The notes: generated from the sequence alone by a model not told the origin. A stretch of 64,000 nucleotides of DNA from Flavobacterium sp. KMS (GCF_000813005.1 NZ_JSYP01000001.1:248001-312000); one strand, 5' to 3'; counted from the stretch's first letter, positions 36,384-45,486 are shown. Made by a program: numbers and translations.

Positions 36384-37601
36384 TTACGCTTTCTTTTTGA
36401 TATTTGGTAAGAAATAAGTAAGAACTCCGATTAAAGGTAAATATGAACTTATTTTAAAAACATATTCAATCGTTGTTTGATCTGCAACATATCCTAAAAT
36501 TGCCGAACCTAATCCTCCCATTCCAAAAGCAAACCCAAAGAACAATCCAGATATCATCCCTACTTTACCTGGTTTTAATTCTTGCGCAAAAACTAAAATA
36601 GCCGAAAATGCAGAAGCAATTACAACTCCAATTATTACAGCCAGCACTCCTGTCCAAAACAAGTTAGCATAAGGCAACAACAAAGTAAATGGTGCTGCTC
36701 CTAGTATTGAGATCCAGATAATATATTTTCGCCCAAAACGGTCTCCTAATGGCCCTCCAATTAATGTTCCTGCTGCTACTGAAGCTAAGAAAACGAATAA
36801 ATAAAATTGAGAATCCTGAATACTCATTCCGAATTTGTCTATTAAATAGAAAGTAAAATAACTAGACATACTTGCCATATAGAAAAACTTCGAAAAAATA
36901 AGGAACAGCAAGACGATAATCGAAATAGTGATTTTCTTATTAGATAAAGGAATCGTAGTCTCTTCTGCACCTATTTTTTTGGCAGCTCGCAAGCTCATAT
37001 GATTTTCATACCAAACAGCAATTCTTGATAAAATGATAATACCTAATATCCCTGCAATAACAAACCAAACTACGTGTGATTGCCCATAAGGAGCAACTAC
37101 CAAAGCTACTAATAATGGTCCTATCGCACTACCAGCATTTCCTCCTAATTGAAAAATAGACTGCGCCAAACCTCGTTTTCCTCCTGAACCTAAAAAAGCA
37201 ACTCTCGAAGCTTCTGGATGAAATATAGACGAGCCAACACCTACTAAACCAACTGCCACCAACAACATCCAGAATGCATTGGATACAGATAACAGGCATA
37301 ATCCTGAAATAGTAAATATCATACCAAATACTAATGAATATGGCATAGGTTTTTTATCTGTATAAAAACCAATAAAAGGTTGCAGTAAAGATGCTGTAAG
37401 CTGAAAAACAAATGTAATTAATCCGACCTGGGTAAAATTTAAATTGAAGTTATCCTTTAAAATAGGATATGTAGCAGGGATTACTGCTTGCATTAAATCA
37501 TTAAGTAAATGAGCAAATGCTATTGAAAATAATACGGAATAAACTGTTTTTTGAACCAAAACCGAACCATCGATTGTAGCTGAATTACTAGAGGAACTCA
37601 T
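36384..37601 (-). CDS. MFS transporter, Fsr (fosmidomycin resistance)-like
   Basis: A 405-residue, 12-helix major facilitator. The N-terminal half contains LLNDLMQAVIPATYPILK, TASLLQPFIGFYTDKKP (loop 2-3 motif variant) and GVGSSIFHPEASRVAFLGSG, the last being a pattern I associate with fosmidomycin-resistance proteins. Helix 7-12 region has GGPLGDRFGRKYIIW (loop 8-9 motif). It is likely a drug or small-metabolite exporter. It follows an AEC-family transporter gene on the same strand after 31 bp, so the two are probably one operon. Confidence 0.88.
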   Translation of the reverse strand: MSSSSNSATIDGSVLVQKTVYSVLFSIAFAHLLNDLMQAVIPATYPILKDNFNLNFTQVGLITFVFQLTASLLQPFIGFYTDKKPMPYSLVFGMIFTISGLCLLSVSNAFWMLLVAVGLVGVGSSIFHPEASRVAFLGSGGKRGLAQSIFQLGGNAGSAIGPLLVALVVAPYGQSHVVWFVIAGILGIIILSRIAVWYENHMSLRAAKKIGAEETTIPLSNKKITISIIVLLFLIFSKFFYMASMSSYFTFYLIDKFGMSIQDSQFYLFVFLASVAAGTLIGGPLGDRFGRKYIIWISILGAAPFTLLLPYANLFWTGVLAVIIGVVIASAFSAILVFAQELKPGKVGMISGLFFGFAFGMGGLGSAILGYVADQTTIEYVFKISSYLPLIGVLTYFLPNIKKKA

Positions 37602-37632
37602 AATAAATTTGAACTAAAAATTAATATATAAA

Positions 37633-38544
37633 CTAAATAAAACTCATAATAAAATACCAAACAATAAGCGTGATGAACGAAATTGGGATTCCAAAACCAA
37701 TCATCATACTACTTAACCGGGGTTTTAAACCGTAGGTTGAAGCCAAAATACTTCCTGTAATCATAGGTGCCATAGCCATTTCCATAATTGTGACTTTAAT
37801 TACTGAGGAATTTTGCTTTAGGATAAAAACATACAATACCAAAAATAATAGTGGTGTGATAATGAGCTTAAAAACTAATCCTAAGGTTAAAAACTTCCAA
37901 TGTTTACTATTCTTTTCAAAACGAAGTTGCAACCCAACAGAAAGTAATGCAAGCGGCGTAACCAAACTACCTAACTTTTGAAATCCAATCTGGAGGTTTT
38001 CATCAAAATCATAATTAAAAACGTTCATAAGACAGGCTATAACAAAGGTGATGAAAGGCGGAAAAGTCAATATCTTCTTTGCAATTGCGAGTGAATTAGG
38101 ACTTCCTTTAGAATAAAATGCCGCAACAAAAACACCCAATGTCGAAATTACCACAAATGATCCTGGCTGATCTACCAAAATTGCAGTTTCCAACCCTGAT
38201 TTCCCATATAAAGCCTCTATTATAGGAAAACCAAGAAATGAGGTATTACTTAATCCTGCGGTGAGAATTAAGCATCCTATTAACTTATTTGACCAACCAT
38301 ACTTTTTACCTAATATAGAAAAAAGAAGAAATGCAACTATAAAAGCAATCCATGCCGCACCGATTGGAAATAACAATTCGGTACTCCATTTTATTTTTGG
38401 AATAAAATACAACGCCAAAGCTGGAAGACATAAATAAACTACAAGTTTGTTTAACGTTTTGTAGATATGTACTGGGAAACCCTTGATATTTTGCAATATA
38501 AGCCCCGCACTAATAAAAACGAAAATTAAAATAAAGTTGCTCAT
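37633..38544 (-). CDS. AEC family transporter
   Basis: A 303-residue auxin-efflux-carrier-like membrane protein with ten predicted helices in two groups of five. GLILQNIKGFPVHIYKTLNK at the start, LIGCLILTAGLSNTSFLGFP near residues 88-107, and the C-terminal MAMAPMITGSILASTYGL are characteristic. Bacterial AEC members transport malate, malonate or other organic anions. The gene is first in a two-gene minus-strand unit with the Fsr-like MFS gene. The divergent neighbour is an Rrf2 regulator; the upstream region is short (115 bp). Confidence 0.85.
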   Translation of the reverse strand: MSNFILIFVFISAGLILQNIKGFPVHIYKTLNKLVVYLCLPALALYFIPKIKWSTELLFPIGAAWIAFIVAFLLFSILGKKYGWSNKLIGCLILTAGLSNTSFLGFPIIEALYGKSGLETAILVDQPGSFVVISTLGVFVAAFYSKGSPNSLAIAKKILTFPPFITFVIACLMNVFNYDFDENLQIGFQKLGSLVTPLALLSVGLQLRFEKNSKHWKFLTLGLVFKLIITPLLFLVLYVFILKQNSSVIKVTIMEMAMAPMITGSILASTYGLKPRLSSMMIGFGIPISFITLIVWYFIMSFI

Positions 38545-38609
38545 CTTTGAAAAAAAACAAAAATAGCACTTAAAATCTTCTTAAATAGCTTAATTTTAAA
38601 GTAAATTAT

Positions 38610-38640
38610 TTTGTCAGTTCAATATAAACCTATAAATTTG
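38610..38640 (+). promoter_or_regulatory. Consensus promoter of the Rrf2 gene
   Basis: TTTG (38610-38613), a 19-bp spacer and TAAATTTG (38633-38640) match the Bacteroidota promoter consensus fully. The start codon at 38660 is only 20 bp downstream, and the putative Rrf2 operator overlaps the -7 end and the start region. Confidence 0.7.
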
Positions 38641-38657
38641 TAACATATTTTATTACA
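38639..38657 (+). promoter_or_regulatory. Candidate Rrf2 operator, copy 1
   Basis: TGTAACATATTTTATTACA is a 19-bp imperfect palindrome (TGTAA-N9-TTACA). It overlaps the promoter and ends 2 bp before the start codon, an arrangement expected for autorepression. A second copy with two differences lies at 39088-39106. Confidence 0.6.
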
Positions 38658-38659
38658 GT

Positions 38660-39067
38660 ATGATTTCAGGTAAGTTTGCCATAACAACACATATTCTTAC
38701 GTTACTCTCTAAATCCCCGAATGATTATTTATCATCGGAATACATTGCGGGTAGTATAAATTTGAATCCTGTTTTGGTACGAAAAGAAATTTCGAACCTG
38801 AAAAAAAATCATATTGTAGAAAGCAAGGAAGGCAAAAACGGAGGCACACGATTATTAAAACCTGCATCAGAAATCAGTTTACTTGATATTTTTAAAATGA
38901 CTTTTGATACCGTAAATCTTGGCTATGCCAAGAATCAGCCTAATCCGGATTGTCCTGTTGGGAAAAAAATAAACGAAAATCTAGACTTATTATATGCTGA
39001 TATCAACGAGAAAATAAATGCGCAATTAAGCACAATCACGTTAGAAAATTTTTCAAATCAGTTCTAA
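38660..39067 (+). CDS. Rrf2 family transcriptional regulator (YwnA-like)
   Basis: A 135-residue winged-helix regulator. GKFAITTHILTLLSKSPND is the usual Rrf2 opening, PVLVRKEISNLKKNHIVES holds the recognition helix and wing entry, and KEGKNGGTRLLKPASEISLLDIF is the wing. A single cysteine in NPDCPVGKKINENL is in the region of the redox-sensing or cluster-binding cysteines of other Rrf2 proteins; with one Cys, thiol sensing rather than an iron-sulfur cluster is more likely. The downstream gene is a YwnB-like NAD(P)-binding protein, the same pairing as ywnA-ywnB of Bacillus. Two copies of a 19-bp palindrome, before each gene, are its probable sites. Confidence 0.9.
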   Translation: MISGKFAITTHILTLLSKSPNDYLSSEYIAGSINLNPVLVRKEISNLKKNHIVESKEGKNGGTRLLKPASEISLLDIFKMTFDTVNLGYAKNQPNPDCPVGKKINENLDLLYADINEKINAQLSTITLENFSNQF

Positions 39068-39087
39068 TCTATTTTTTTACACTAAAC

Positions 39088-39106
39088 TGTAACATTTTTT
39101 ATTACT
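39088..39106 (+). promoter_or_regulatory. Candidate Rrf2 operator, copy 2
   Basis: TGTAACATTTTTTATTACT matches copy 1 at 17 of 19 positions. It lies 17 bp before the oxidoreductase start codon. Confidence 0.6.
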
Positions 39107-39122
39107 AATTAAATTATATATT

Positions 39123-39764
39123 ATGAAAATCGCAATTATCGGAGCTACAGGTTTTGTAGGCTCAACTATCTTAAACGAATTAGCAAATCGCAATCATGAA
39201 ATTACTGCAATAGCAAGAAATCCAAAAGATTCTACTAATGTAAATTGGGTAAAAGCGGACATTTTAAACACACCCGAATTAGCAACTATCCTAAAAGGAA
39301 ACGATGTTGTAATTAGCGCTTATAATGCTGGCTGGACAAATCCAAATCTTTATGATGATTTTATAGCTGGTTCAAAATCTATTCAGGAAGCAGTAAAACA
39401 ATCGGGAGTAAAACGTTTTATTACGATTGGTGGTGCTGGTAGCTTATTTGTAGCTCCAAATTTACAAGCTGTAGATACGCCAGATTTTCCAAAAGAATAC
39501 CACGCAGGTGCATCGGCTGCAAGAGATTATTTAAACATCCTTAAAGAAGAAAAAGATTTGGATTGGGCATTTTTTAGTCCAGCTTTTGAAATGCATCCCG
39601 GAATTACAACAGGAAGAACTGCTAAATATCGTTTAGGATTAGACAATCCTGTTTTTGATGAAAACCAAAGAAGTATTTTATCTGTAGAAGATTTGGCAGT
39701 AGTAATTGCCGATGAAGCAGAAACTCCAAAACATCATCAGGTCCGTTTTACTGCAGCGTATTAA
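39123..39764 (+). CDS. NAD(P)-dependent oxidoreductase, YwnB-like
   Basis: A 213-residue Rossmann-fold protein of the NmrA/flavin-reductase-like group. The start IAIIGATGFVGSTILNELAN is the GxxGxxG dinucleotide-binding motif, DVVISAYNAGWTNPN and FITIGGAGSLFVAPN follow, as in the YwnB family. There is no classical SDR YxxxK pair. Role is probably reduction of quinones, disulfide-stress products or flavins. It is preceded by the second candidate Rrf2 operator, so it is the likely induced target of the upstream Rrf2 regulator. Confidence 0.88.
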   Translation: MKIAIIGATGFVGSTILNELANRNHEITAIARNPKDSTNVNWVKADILNTPELATILKGNDVVISAYNAGWTNPNLYDDFIAGSKSIQEAVKQSGVKRFITIGGAGSLFVAPNLQAVDTPDFPKEYHAGASAARDYLNILKEEKDLDWAFFSPAFEMHPGITTGRTAKYRLGLDNPVFDENQRSILSVEDLAVVIADEAETPKHHQVRFTAAY

Positions 39765-39788
39765 TTTGCAACTACAAAACAAATTCAC

Positions 39789-39834
39789 AAAAAACAGTTT
39801 CGAAAGCACTTTTCTACTTTTGAAACTGTTTTTG
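39789..39834 (+). terminator. Intrinsic terminator
   Basis: AAAAACAGTTTC / GAAACTGTTTTT stem with a loop of about 22 nt that holds a further small pairing, after the oxidoreductase gene. Confidence 0.7.
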
Positions 39835-39869
39835 TTTTGATTACTTTTACCTTTTAAAAAGCAAAGAGT

Positions 39870-40988
39870 TTGTCAGCACATAAAAAACAAAAAAGCAGTT
39901 TAAATGAAAAGCCTGGAATTTCGCAACCTGAAATTACCAGCGGAACTTCAATTGAGCAAATTCAGCGTTTTAGACGAATTCAACCTTCTGCACAAGAATT
40001 AGTTTCTGGTATTTTATCTGGAAACATTACTGCACTAAGCAGAGCAATTACTCTTATAGAAAGCACTAATCCGAATCATTTGGCCAAAGCAAATGAAATA
40101 ATTAATGCCTGTTTGCCTCATGCCAATCAATCGGTTCGAATAGGAATTACTGGTGTTCCCGGAGTTGGAAAAAGTACTTTTATTGAAGCCTTTGGCAAAC
40201 AACTCACCGGATTAGGAAAAAAACTAGCCGTCTTGGCAGTTGATCCAAGTAGTTCTTTCTCTCACGGAAGTATCTTAGGTGATAAAACCCGAATGGAAGA
40301 ATTGGTAAAAGACGAAAATGCCTTTATAAGACCTAGTGCATCGGGAGAAACTCTTGGTGGTGTTGCCCGCAAAACAAGGGAGGCAATTATACTTTGTGAA
40401 GCGGCTGGATTTGACACCATATTAATAGAAACCGTGGGCGTTGGACAAAGCGAAACCGCCGTTCATAGTATGGTCGATTTTTTCTTATTGCTAAAAATTG
40501 CTGGTGCCGGCGATGAACTACAAGGTATAAAAAGAGGTATTATGGAAATGGCTGATGCAATTATCATAAACAAATCCGATGGTGATAACATAAAAAAAGC
40601 AAGATTAGCCAAAACTGAATTTAATAGGGCTTTGCATTTATTTCCTCTCAAAAAATCGGGATGGCAACCTACTGTAAATACGTGTAGTGCCATAACTCAT
40701 GAAGGAATTCCTGAAGTATGGCAAACTATTCTTGATTATTTTGAAATGGCAAAAGCTAGTCTTTATTTTCAAGAAAAAAGAAAAGAACAGAATCAGTTCT
40801 GGATGATGGAAACCATCAACGAACAATTAAAAACAAACTTCTACAATCACCCAGAAATCATAGCCGAACTTGATAAAAACAAAAAAGCAGTGCAAAATGA
40901 TGAAATTTCACCTTTTGCAGCTGCTACTATTTTGTTGGAATTATACAAGGAAGGTACAAAGATTCAAAGCAACAAAGGGACTAAGTAG
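39870..40988 (+). CDS. meaB: Methylmalonyl-CoA mutase-associated GTPase MeaB
   Basis: A G3E P-loop GTPase that loads and protects adenosylcobalamin on methylmalonyl-CoA mutase. The 372-residue protein has Walker A GVPGVGKST (near residue 95), VDPSSSFSHGSILGDKTRM, ETVGVGQSE and NKSDGDN, all standard for MeaB/ArgK. The start is TTG at 39870: an in-frame stop lies at 39855-39857, no ATG exists until well inside the conserved region, and AAAGAG precedes the TTG. No mutase subunits are in the window, so the partner is elsewhere. The gene runs alone, converging with a membrane sulfatase gene. Confidence 0.93.
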   Translation: MSAHKKQKSSLNEKPGISQPEITSGTSIEQIQRFRRIQPSAQELVSGILSGNITALSRAITLIESTNPNHLAKANEIINACLPHANQSVRIGITGVPGVGKSTFIEAFGKQLTGLGKKLAVLAVDPSSSFSHGSILGDKTRMEELVKDENAFIRPSASGETLGGVARKTREAIILCEAAGFDTILIETVGVGQSETAVHSMVDFFLLLKIAGAGDELQGIKRGIMEMADAIIINKSDGDNIKKARLAKTEFNRALHLFPLKKSGWQPTVNTCSAITHEGIPEVWQTILDYFEMAKASLYFQEKRKEQNQFWMMETINEQLKTNFYNHPEIIAELDKNKKAVQNDEISPFAAATILLELYKEGTKIQSNKGTK

Positions 40989-41026
40989 GAAAACCTATGA
41001 ACCTTTGCTACTTTGTGGCTTTGAAC

Positions 41027-42970
41027 CTATTTCTTCTTAATATCTCTTAGTTTATACTTATTCTCTTTATATAAATTCCCTGCTGTTACGACATGTGCCA
41101 AAGCATCTTTTGCAAGTTCTTCGTCTAGTTTAACAGGAACTAAAGTAGTGTCGTTTTTAATTTCAAACTGCAATGGTTTTAAATTTGGTTGCATGATTAC
41201 AACCTTATTATCTACTCTAAATGCGTTGATATCGTTAAATTGCATAATCGACCTTCCTTTTACATCTGGTCCTATTTTAGTTAGATTTCTTCCTATCATC
41301 GGTGTTTCAAACTGTGAACCTATATAACTTAATAATGTAGGAGGAATATCAATCTGGCTAGCCAATTTATCATATGCTTTACCTTTAGGAACTCCTGGCC
41401 CCATGATTAAAGCTGGAATATGAAACTTGTTTATTGGTACTAAATTTTTTCCGTATGTTCTTGTGTTGTGATCTGCAATTACGATAAAGATGGTATTCTT
41501 AAAATACGCTTCTTTTTTAGCCATTTCAAAGAACTTCCCAATCGAAAAATCGGCATATTTCATTGCGTTATTAACCGTTGCAGCTTTCTTATCGTATGGT
41601 TTAATTCTTCCTTCCGGATACTCGAATGGTTCGTGATTAGAAGTAGAAAACATTAATGAGAAGAACGGTTTATCTCCTTTGGCTTTAAAGTAATTGTTTG
41701 CTTTTACAACCAAATCTTCATCCGAATATCCCCAAGTTCCTTTAAATGCATATTTATGTCCATCGGAATCAAAATCTTCCTGATCTACAATATCCTGAAA
41801 TCCATTTCCGTTAAAAAAGGAAGCCATATTATCAAAATTGGCCATTCCTCCATAAATAAAACTCGTCTCGTATCCTTTTCTTTTTAAAACATCTGCCAAA
41901 GTAAAAAATCCTTGTTGTGAGTTTCCTAATTTCACTACACTTTCTGAAGGCGAAGGCAGGAATCCTGTAACAACAGCTTCGATTCCGCGTACGCTACGTG
42001 TTCCTGTACAATATAAGTTGGTAAAAAGTAATCCCTCTTTAGAAAGTTTATCAAACTCTGGAGTTAATGGTTTGCCACCTAAAATCCCAACGTACTCTGC
42101 TCCTAGACTTTCTTGTAAAAATATAACCAAATTATAAGGTCTTTTTAAAAGTGTATCTGGGTTTTGAATATGAAGAAACGGAATTTCCGGATCGGTAAAA
42201 TCAGCAGGATTCACTGTCATGTATTTTTTTACACGAGCAATTGCTTCTGCTTCTTCCATTTTACCATACATCTTAGTATTTCCTTCATTCTTGATAGAAT
42301 AAGCTGCAAAAGCAACTGTGTAAAATGAATTTAATCCTAAACAGTTTGTTAACTGATCTGTAGAAAAAACGGCATTACTTGCATTTATTGGTCGCTTTGA
42401 AGTAAGACTTGAACGTGCTCCAAAAAACAACAGAAAGGCTACAAATGGAAACGCAATTAATTTGATTTTATAATTGGCTGGATGTGTATGAAAATATTTC
42501 TTCCCTTTTTTGAAAGCAAAATATATTACAACTCCTAAAATTAAAAAGGTAACAATTATAGAAACCAAATAACTTTTAAGAAGCATTCCTACTACTTCTC
42601 TTGGGTATATTAAATAATCTAAAAAGATTTTGTTCGGACGTGTATCGTATTGTTTTACAAAATCTGGCGTTGCTAATTCTACAAAAAGAATCAGAAACAG
42701 GAATAGGAAACTATAAAATACCAGAAATTTGTTTGTGAATTTGATGCAGTTATTAGGCAAAAAAGTCACTAATAATGCAGGTAGAAATGACATATAGCAA
42801 AGTAATATCAAATCCATTCGCAAACCTATCGGGAATATGTACCAATAATCCTGAGTCTCAACTACTCGCTCCTTAAATAAAAAAAATAAAAATATTCGAC
42901 TTAATGTAGTTATCAGTAATCCAATTGCTATAAAATTAAATATAGGTTTTAAAAAAGCGAATTTTTTCAT
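41027..42970 (-). CDS. Membrane-anchored sulfatase / LTA synthase family protein
   Basis: A 647-residue inner-membrane protein with about five N-terminal helices (about residues 10-35, 50-70, 80-105, 135-155, 168-185) and a large periplasmic alkaline-phosphatase-fold domain. VIFLQESLGAEYVG gives the metal-binding Glu; the likely nucleophile is the Thr in NLYCTGTRSVRG (near residue 325). YGYSDEDL-type and IVIADHNTRTYG motifs supply the Asp/His metal ligands. In Gram-negatives such proteins transfer phosphoglycerol or phosphoethanolamine onto periplasmic glycans, or hydrolyse phosphodiesters. The exact substrate is not decided by sequence. Confidence 0.88.
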   Translation of the reverse strand: MKKFAFLKPIFNFIAIGLLITTLSRIFLFFLFKERVVETQDYWYIFPIGLRMDLILLCYMSFLPALLVTFLPNNCIKFTNKFLVFYSFLFLFLILFVELATPDFVKQYDTRPNKIFLDYLIYPREVVGMLLKSYLVSIIVTFLILGVVIYFAFKKGKKYFHTHPANYKIKLIAFPFVAFLLFFGARSSLTSKRPINASNAVFSTDQLTNCLGLNSFYTVAFAAYSIKNEGNTKMYGKMEEAEAIARVKKYMTVNPADFTDPEIPFLHIQNPDTLLKRPYNLVIFLQESLGAEYVGILGGKPLTPEFDKLSKEGLLFTNLYCTGTRSVRGIEAVVTGFLPSPSESVVKLGNSQQGFFTLADVLKRKGYETSFIYGGMANFDNMASFFNGNGFQDIVDQEDFDSDGHKYAFKGTWGYSDEDLVVKANNYFKAKGDKPFFSLMFSTSNHEPFEYPEGRIKPYDKKAATVNNAMKYADFSIGKFFEMAKKEAYFKNTIFIVIADHNTRTYGKNLVPINKFHIPALIMGPGVPKGKAYDKLASQIDIPPTLLSYIGSQFETPMIGRNLTKIGPDVKGRSIMQFNDINAFRVDNKVVIMQPNLKPLQFEIKNDTTLVPVKLDEELAKDALAHVVTAGNLYKENKYKLRDIKKK

Positions 42971-43026
42971 TTAATAAGGAATTTCTAAAGTGTTGAAAAA
43001 AATATTTTAAATTAAATTGTGAGCGT

Positions 43027-43254
43027 TTATTCTTCGTAACGTTTTATTTCACGATCATAAAACTCATTGGCAAGAACAATTAATCCTTCCATTTCGGCAT
43101 TCAATTCGCCTTCGTCAAGATCTTCAGCTTCTTCCATAAATTCAACCTCATCATCTTTTAAATTGATGATAAACCTTGGGTAATCAAGATGTATAATGAA
43201 GATATCTTCTGGGAAATCAGTATTGTCGCCGAGTAAAAATTTAGGTAATTCCAT
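43027..43254 (-). CDS. Small acidic conserved protein of unknown function
   Basis: A 75-residue, strongly acidic cytoplasmic protein (EFMEEAEDLDEGELNAEMEG in the middle) with no recognised domain. The N-terminal half IFIIHLDYPRFIINLKDDEV suggests two beta-strands; the rest is helical. Flavobacteria carry similar short proteins annotated as hypothetical. It lies 27 bp after the MATE gene on the same strand and before the sulfatase gene, so it could be in a three-gene unit. Function unknown. Confidence 0.7.
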   Translation of the reverse strand: MELPKFLLGDNTDFPEDIFIIHLDYPRFIINLKDDEVEFMEEAEDLDEGELNAEMEGLIVLANEFYDREIKRYEE

Positions 43255-43281
43255 TTTTATTTTAGATTTTATGTGTCAAAT

Positions 43282-44667
43282 TTAAGAATTTGAAACTGAA
43301 TTATTGATTAATTTTTTTGTGAGGTAATGAAAACGAATATACAAAAATATAGCTGCTGCTGTTAGTCCGGCCAAAAGACCTATCCAAACACCTTCTGCTT
43401 TTAACTCTGTGTATTCGGCTAAATAGTATGAAATAGGAAATCCTATAATCCAATAAGCTACAAATGTAATATACATAGGTACTTTTACATCTTGCAATCC
43501 GCGTAAAGCACCTAAAACAACAACCTGAATTCCGTCAGAAATTTGGAAAACTGCTGCTATTAAAAGTAATTTTGATGCAATACTTATTACTTCGTTATTG
43601 TCTAAAAGTTGTCCTCCGTTTTCCATATTCAAAAAGATATGCGGTAAGAAATCGTGGAAAGCTATAAATAGAATCGCAAAAACAGTTTCGATTATAATTG
43701 CAAGTAAAAAGATGGAACGTGCAACTACAACTAGGTTTTTAAAATCATTTAATCCTCGCTGATTACTAACTCTAATCATCGAAGTAACGCTTAATCCCAT
43801 GGCAAACATAAAAGTCATTGAGGCCAAACTTAAGGCAATTTGGTTTGCTGCCTGGCTGGTTTTACCAATATTACCACAAAGCCAGATTGATGCTGTAAAC
43901 AACACTACTTCAAAAAGCATTTGCATCGCTGAAGGAAATCCTATGCTTATAATTTTTTTAATAGTTTCTTTTTTGATTTCTGAAAAACTAAAATTCTGAA
44001 AATGATGCTTTAATTCTTCTCTCCTAGATATCATAATATGCATGAACATTACTAAGAATATCCTTGAAATTACTGTTCCAAGTGCTGCTCCAACAATTCC
44101 CATTTTAGGAAAAATCCAGATACCATATATCAATAGATAATTTATACCAACGTGTAATACATTTGCCATAACCATAGCATACATAGAATATTTTGTAAGC
44201 GAAAGTCCATCGGCAAATTGCTTATATCCCTGATACATGATTAGGGGAATCAATGAAAAAGCTACCCAATCAAGATACGGTTTTGCAAGTGCAATTACAT
44301 CGGCTGGTTGCTCTAGTAATTCCATTATTGGCTTTGCCAAAACAATTACTCCAAAAAGCATTAATCCTAAAATAGTACACAAGAATAATCCGTGATGAAA
44401 TGCGTTGCGAATTTTTTTGTCATTCTTCTCAGCATCGCCTTCGGCAACTATAGGAGTAATTGCTGTCGAAAACCCGATTCCTAATGACATTGCAATAAAA
44501 ATCATACTGTTTCCTAATGAAACGGCTGCCAGTTCTGTGCTTCCTAGTTTTCCAACCATAATATTATCGACAATACCTATAAGGGTATGCCCTACCATTC
44601 CTAGTATTATGGGGTATGCCAATTTTAAATTATAAGAAAATTCTTTTGTATATTGAGAAAAGTTCAC
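43282..44667 (-). CDS. MATE family multidrug/Na+ efflux transporter (NorM-like)
   Basis: A 461-residue, 12-helix MATE exporter. SYNLKLAYPIILGMVGHTLI and IVDNIMVGKLGSTELAAVS are the standard first two helices; LRGLQDVKVPMYITFVAYW near residue 385 is the matching part in the second half. The family pumps cationic compounds against Na+ or H+. The gene heads a minus-strand group with the small acidic protein and the sulfatase-like protein. Confidence 0.93.
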   Translation of the reverse strand: MNFSQYTKEFSYNLKLAYPIILGMVGHTLIGIVDNIMVGKLGSTELAAVSLGNSMIFIAMSLGIGFSTAITPIVAEGDAEKNDKKIRNAFHHGLFLCTILGLMLFGVIVLAKPIMELLEQPADVIALAKPYLDWVAFSLIPLIMYQGYKQFADGLSLTKYSMYAMVMANVLHVGINYLLIYGIWIFPKMGIVGAALGTVISRIFLVMFMHIMISRREELKHHFQNFSFSEIKKETIKKIISIGFPSAMQMLFEVVLFTASIWLCGNIGKTSQAANQIALSLASMTFMFAMGLSVTSMIRVSNQRGLNDFKNLVVVARSIFLLAIIIETVFAILFIAFHDFLPHIFLNMENGGQLLDNNEVISIASKLLLIAAVFQISDGIQVVVLGALRGLQDVKVPMYITFVAYWIIGFPISYYLAEYTELKAEGVWIGLLAGLTAAAIFLYIRFHYLTKKLINNSVSNS

Positions 44668-44861
44668 TCTATATTTTTTTAAGTCTGCAAAGATAATTAG
44701 AACCTTTCAATTCTTTCCCTATTATTCAATTTATAACCCTATTTATTATTCATTTTATCAGGAACCTCAATATTATATAATAAAAGCTAATAATTATATA
44801 ACATGCTCCTTGTACCCAAAATATACTTTTACATCATTAATAAACTAAAACATCTGATACT

Positions 44862-45374
44862 ATGAAAAAGGGATTCAACTTAAAAATGCTATTAATTGCA
44901 GTTTTTGCAATTATATACACATCTGCAACGGCACAAAGCACCGAAATAAAAAACTATGACCAAGGTTTCCGTTTAGGTTTTGGTTTAAATGGTGGTATTC
45001 CAACAAATAAAGTATATAGCTGGTCGTTGGGTGGAGATGTTAGGTTACAGTATGATTTGTCTATGAAAACATCATTAACCTTAACAACAGGTTTTACTAA
45101 TTTGTTTGTTAACAAACAGGATCTAAAAGACATCGGATTCATTCCTGCAAAAGCTGGTTTTAAAGCCTTTGTTTGGGAAGATCAATTTTATGTGTTAGGA
45201 GAAGTTGGTGCTGGTTTTGCAGTGACAAACGGATACAATGACACCACTTTTTTATGGGCTCCAGGAATTGGGTATGCTAATAAATATGTTGACATAAGTG
45301 TGCGATATGAAGATTACACAAAATTTAATACCAATCAGGTTGCATTGCGATTGGCATACGGGTTTAGATTGTAA
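44862..45374 (+). CDS. Small outer-membrane beta-barrel protein
   Basis: A 170-residue exported protein: a signal peptide (LLIAVFAIIYTSATAQS, cleaved after Ala) and then alternating polar and aromatic strands (FRLGFGLNGGIP, WSLGGDVRLQYDLS, SLTLTTGFTNLF) ending in VALRLAYGFRL with a terminal aromatic-rich strand, typical of an eight-stranded outer-membrane barrel. No enzyme motif. It opens a block of envelope and regulatory genes around a LytTR/histidine-kinase pair. The region 44717-44752 before it holds a direct repeat TATTATTCA about 24 bp apart, unlike the 21-bp LytTR-like pairs of its neighbours. Confidence 0.8.
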   Translation: MKKGFNLKMLLIAVFAIIYTSATAQSTEIKNYDQGFRLGFGLNGGIPTNKVYSWSLGGDVRLQYDLSMKTSLTLTTGFTNLFVNKQDLKDIGFIPAKAGFKAFVWEDQFYVLGEVGAGFAVTNGYNDTTFLWAPGIGYANKYVDISVRYEDYTKFNTNQVALRLAYGFRL

Positions 45375-45397
45375 ACCAAAATATAAAACATTCATAA

Positions 45398-45425
45398 GAA
45401 GCCTTTCGAAAGAGAGGCTTTTTTA
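45398..45425 (+). terminator. Intrinsic terminator of the small barrel gene
   Basis: GAAGCCTTTC / GAGAGGCTTTTTT hairpin with T-run, 24 bp after the stop. Confidence 0.7.
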
Positions 45426-45456
45426 GTTATATACAATTTGACATACATCATATTTT

Positions 45457-45486
45457 ACCATTGGTCAACAGATAATAACCATTAGT
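45457..45486 (+). promoter_or_regulatory. Pair of LytTR-like 9-mers, 21 bp apart
   Basis: ACCATTGGT (45457-45465) and ACCATTAGT (45478-45486) differ at one base, and each is followed by CAA. Start-to-start distance is exactly 21 bp. LytTR regulators (AgrA, AlgR, VirR types) bind two direct 9-bp repeats with 12-13 bp between. The site is 60 bp before the start codon at 45547. Confidence 0.6.

Noticed and set aside
44717..44752. LytTR-like site before the 44862 barrel gene
   Set aside because: The direct repeat TATTATTCA has a spacing of 24 bp and poor match to the 9-mer consensus; likely AT-rich chance.
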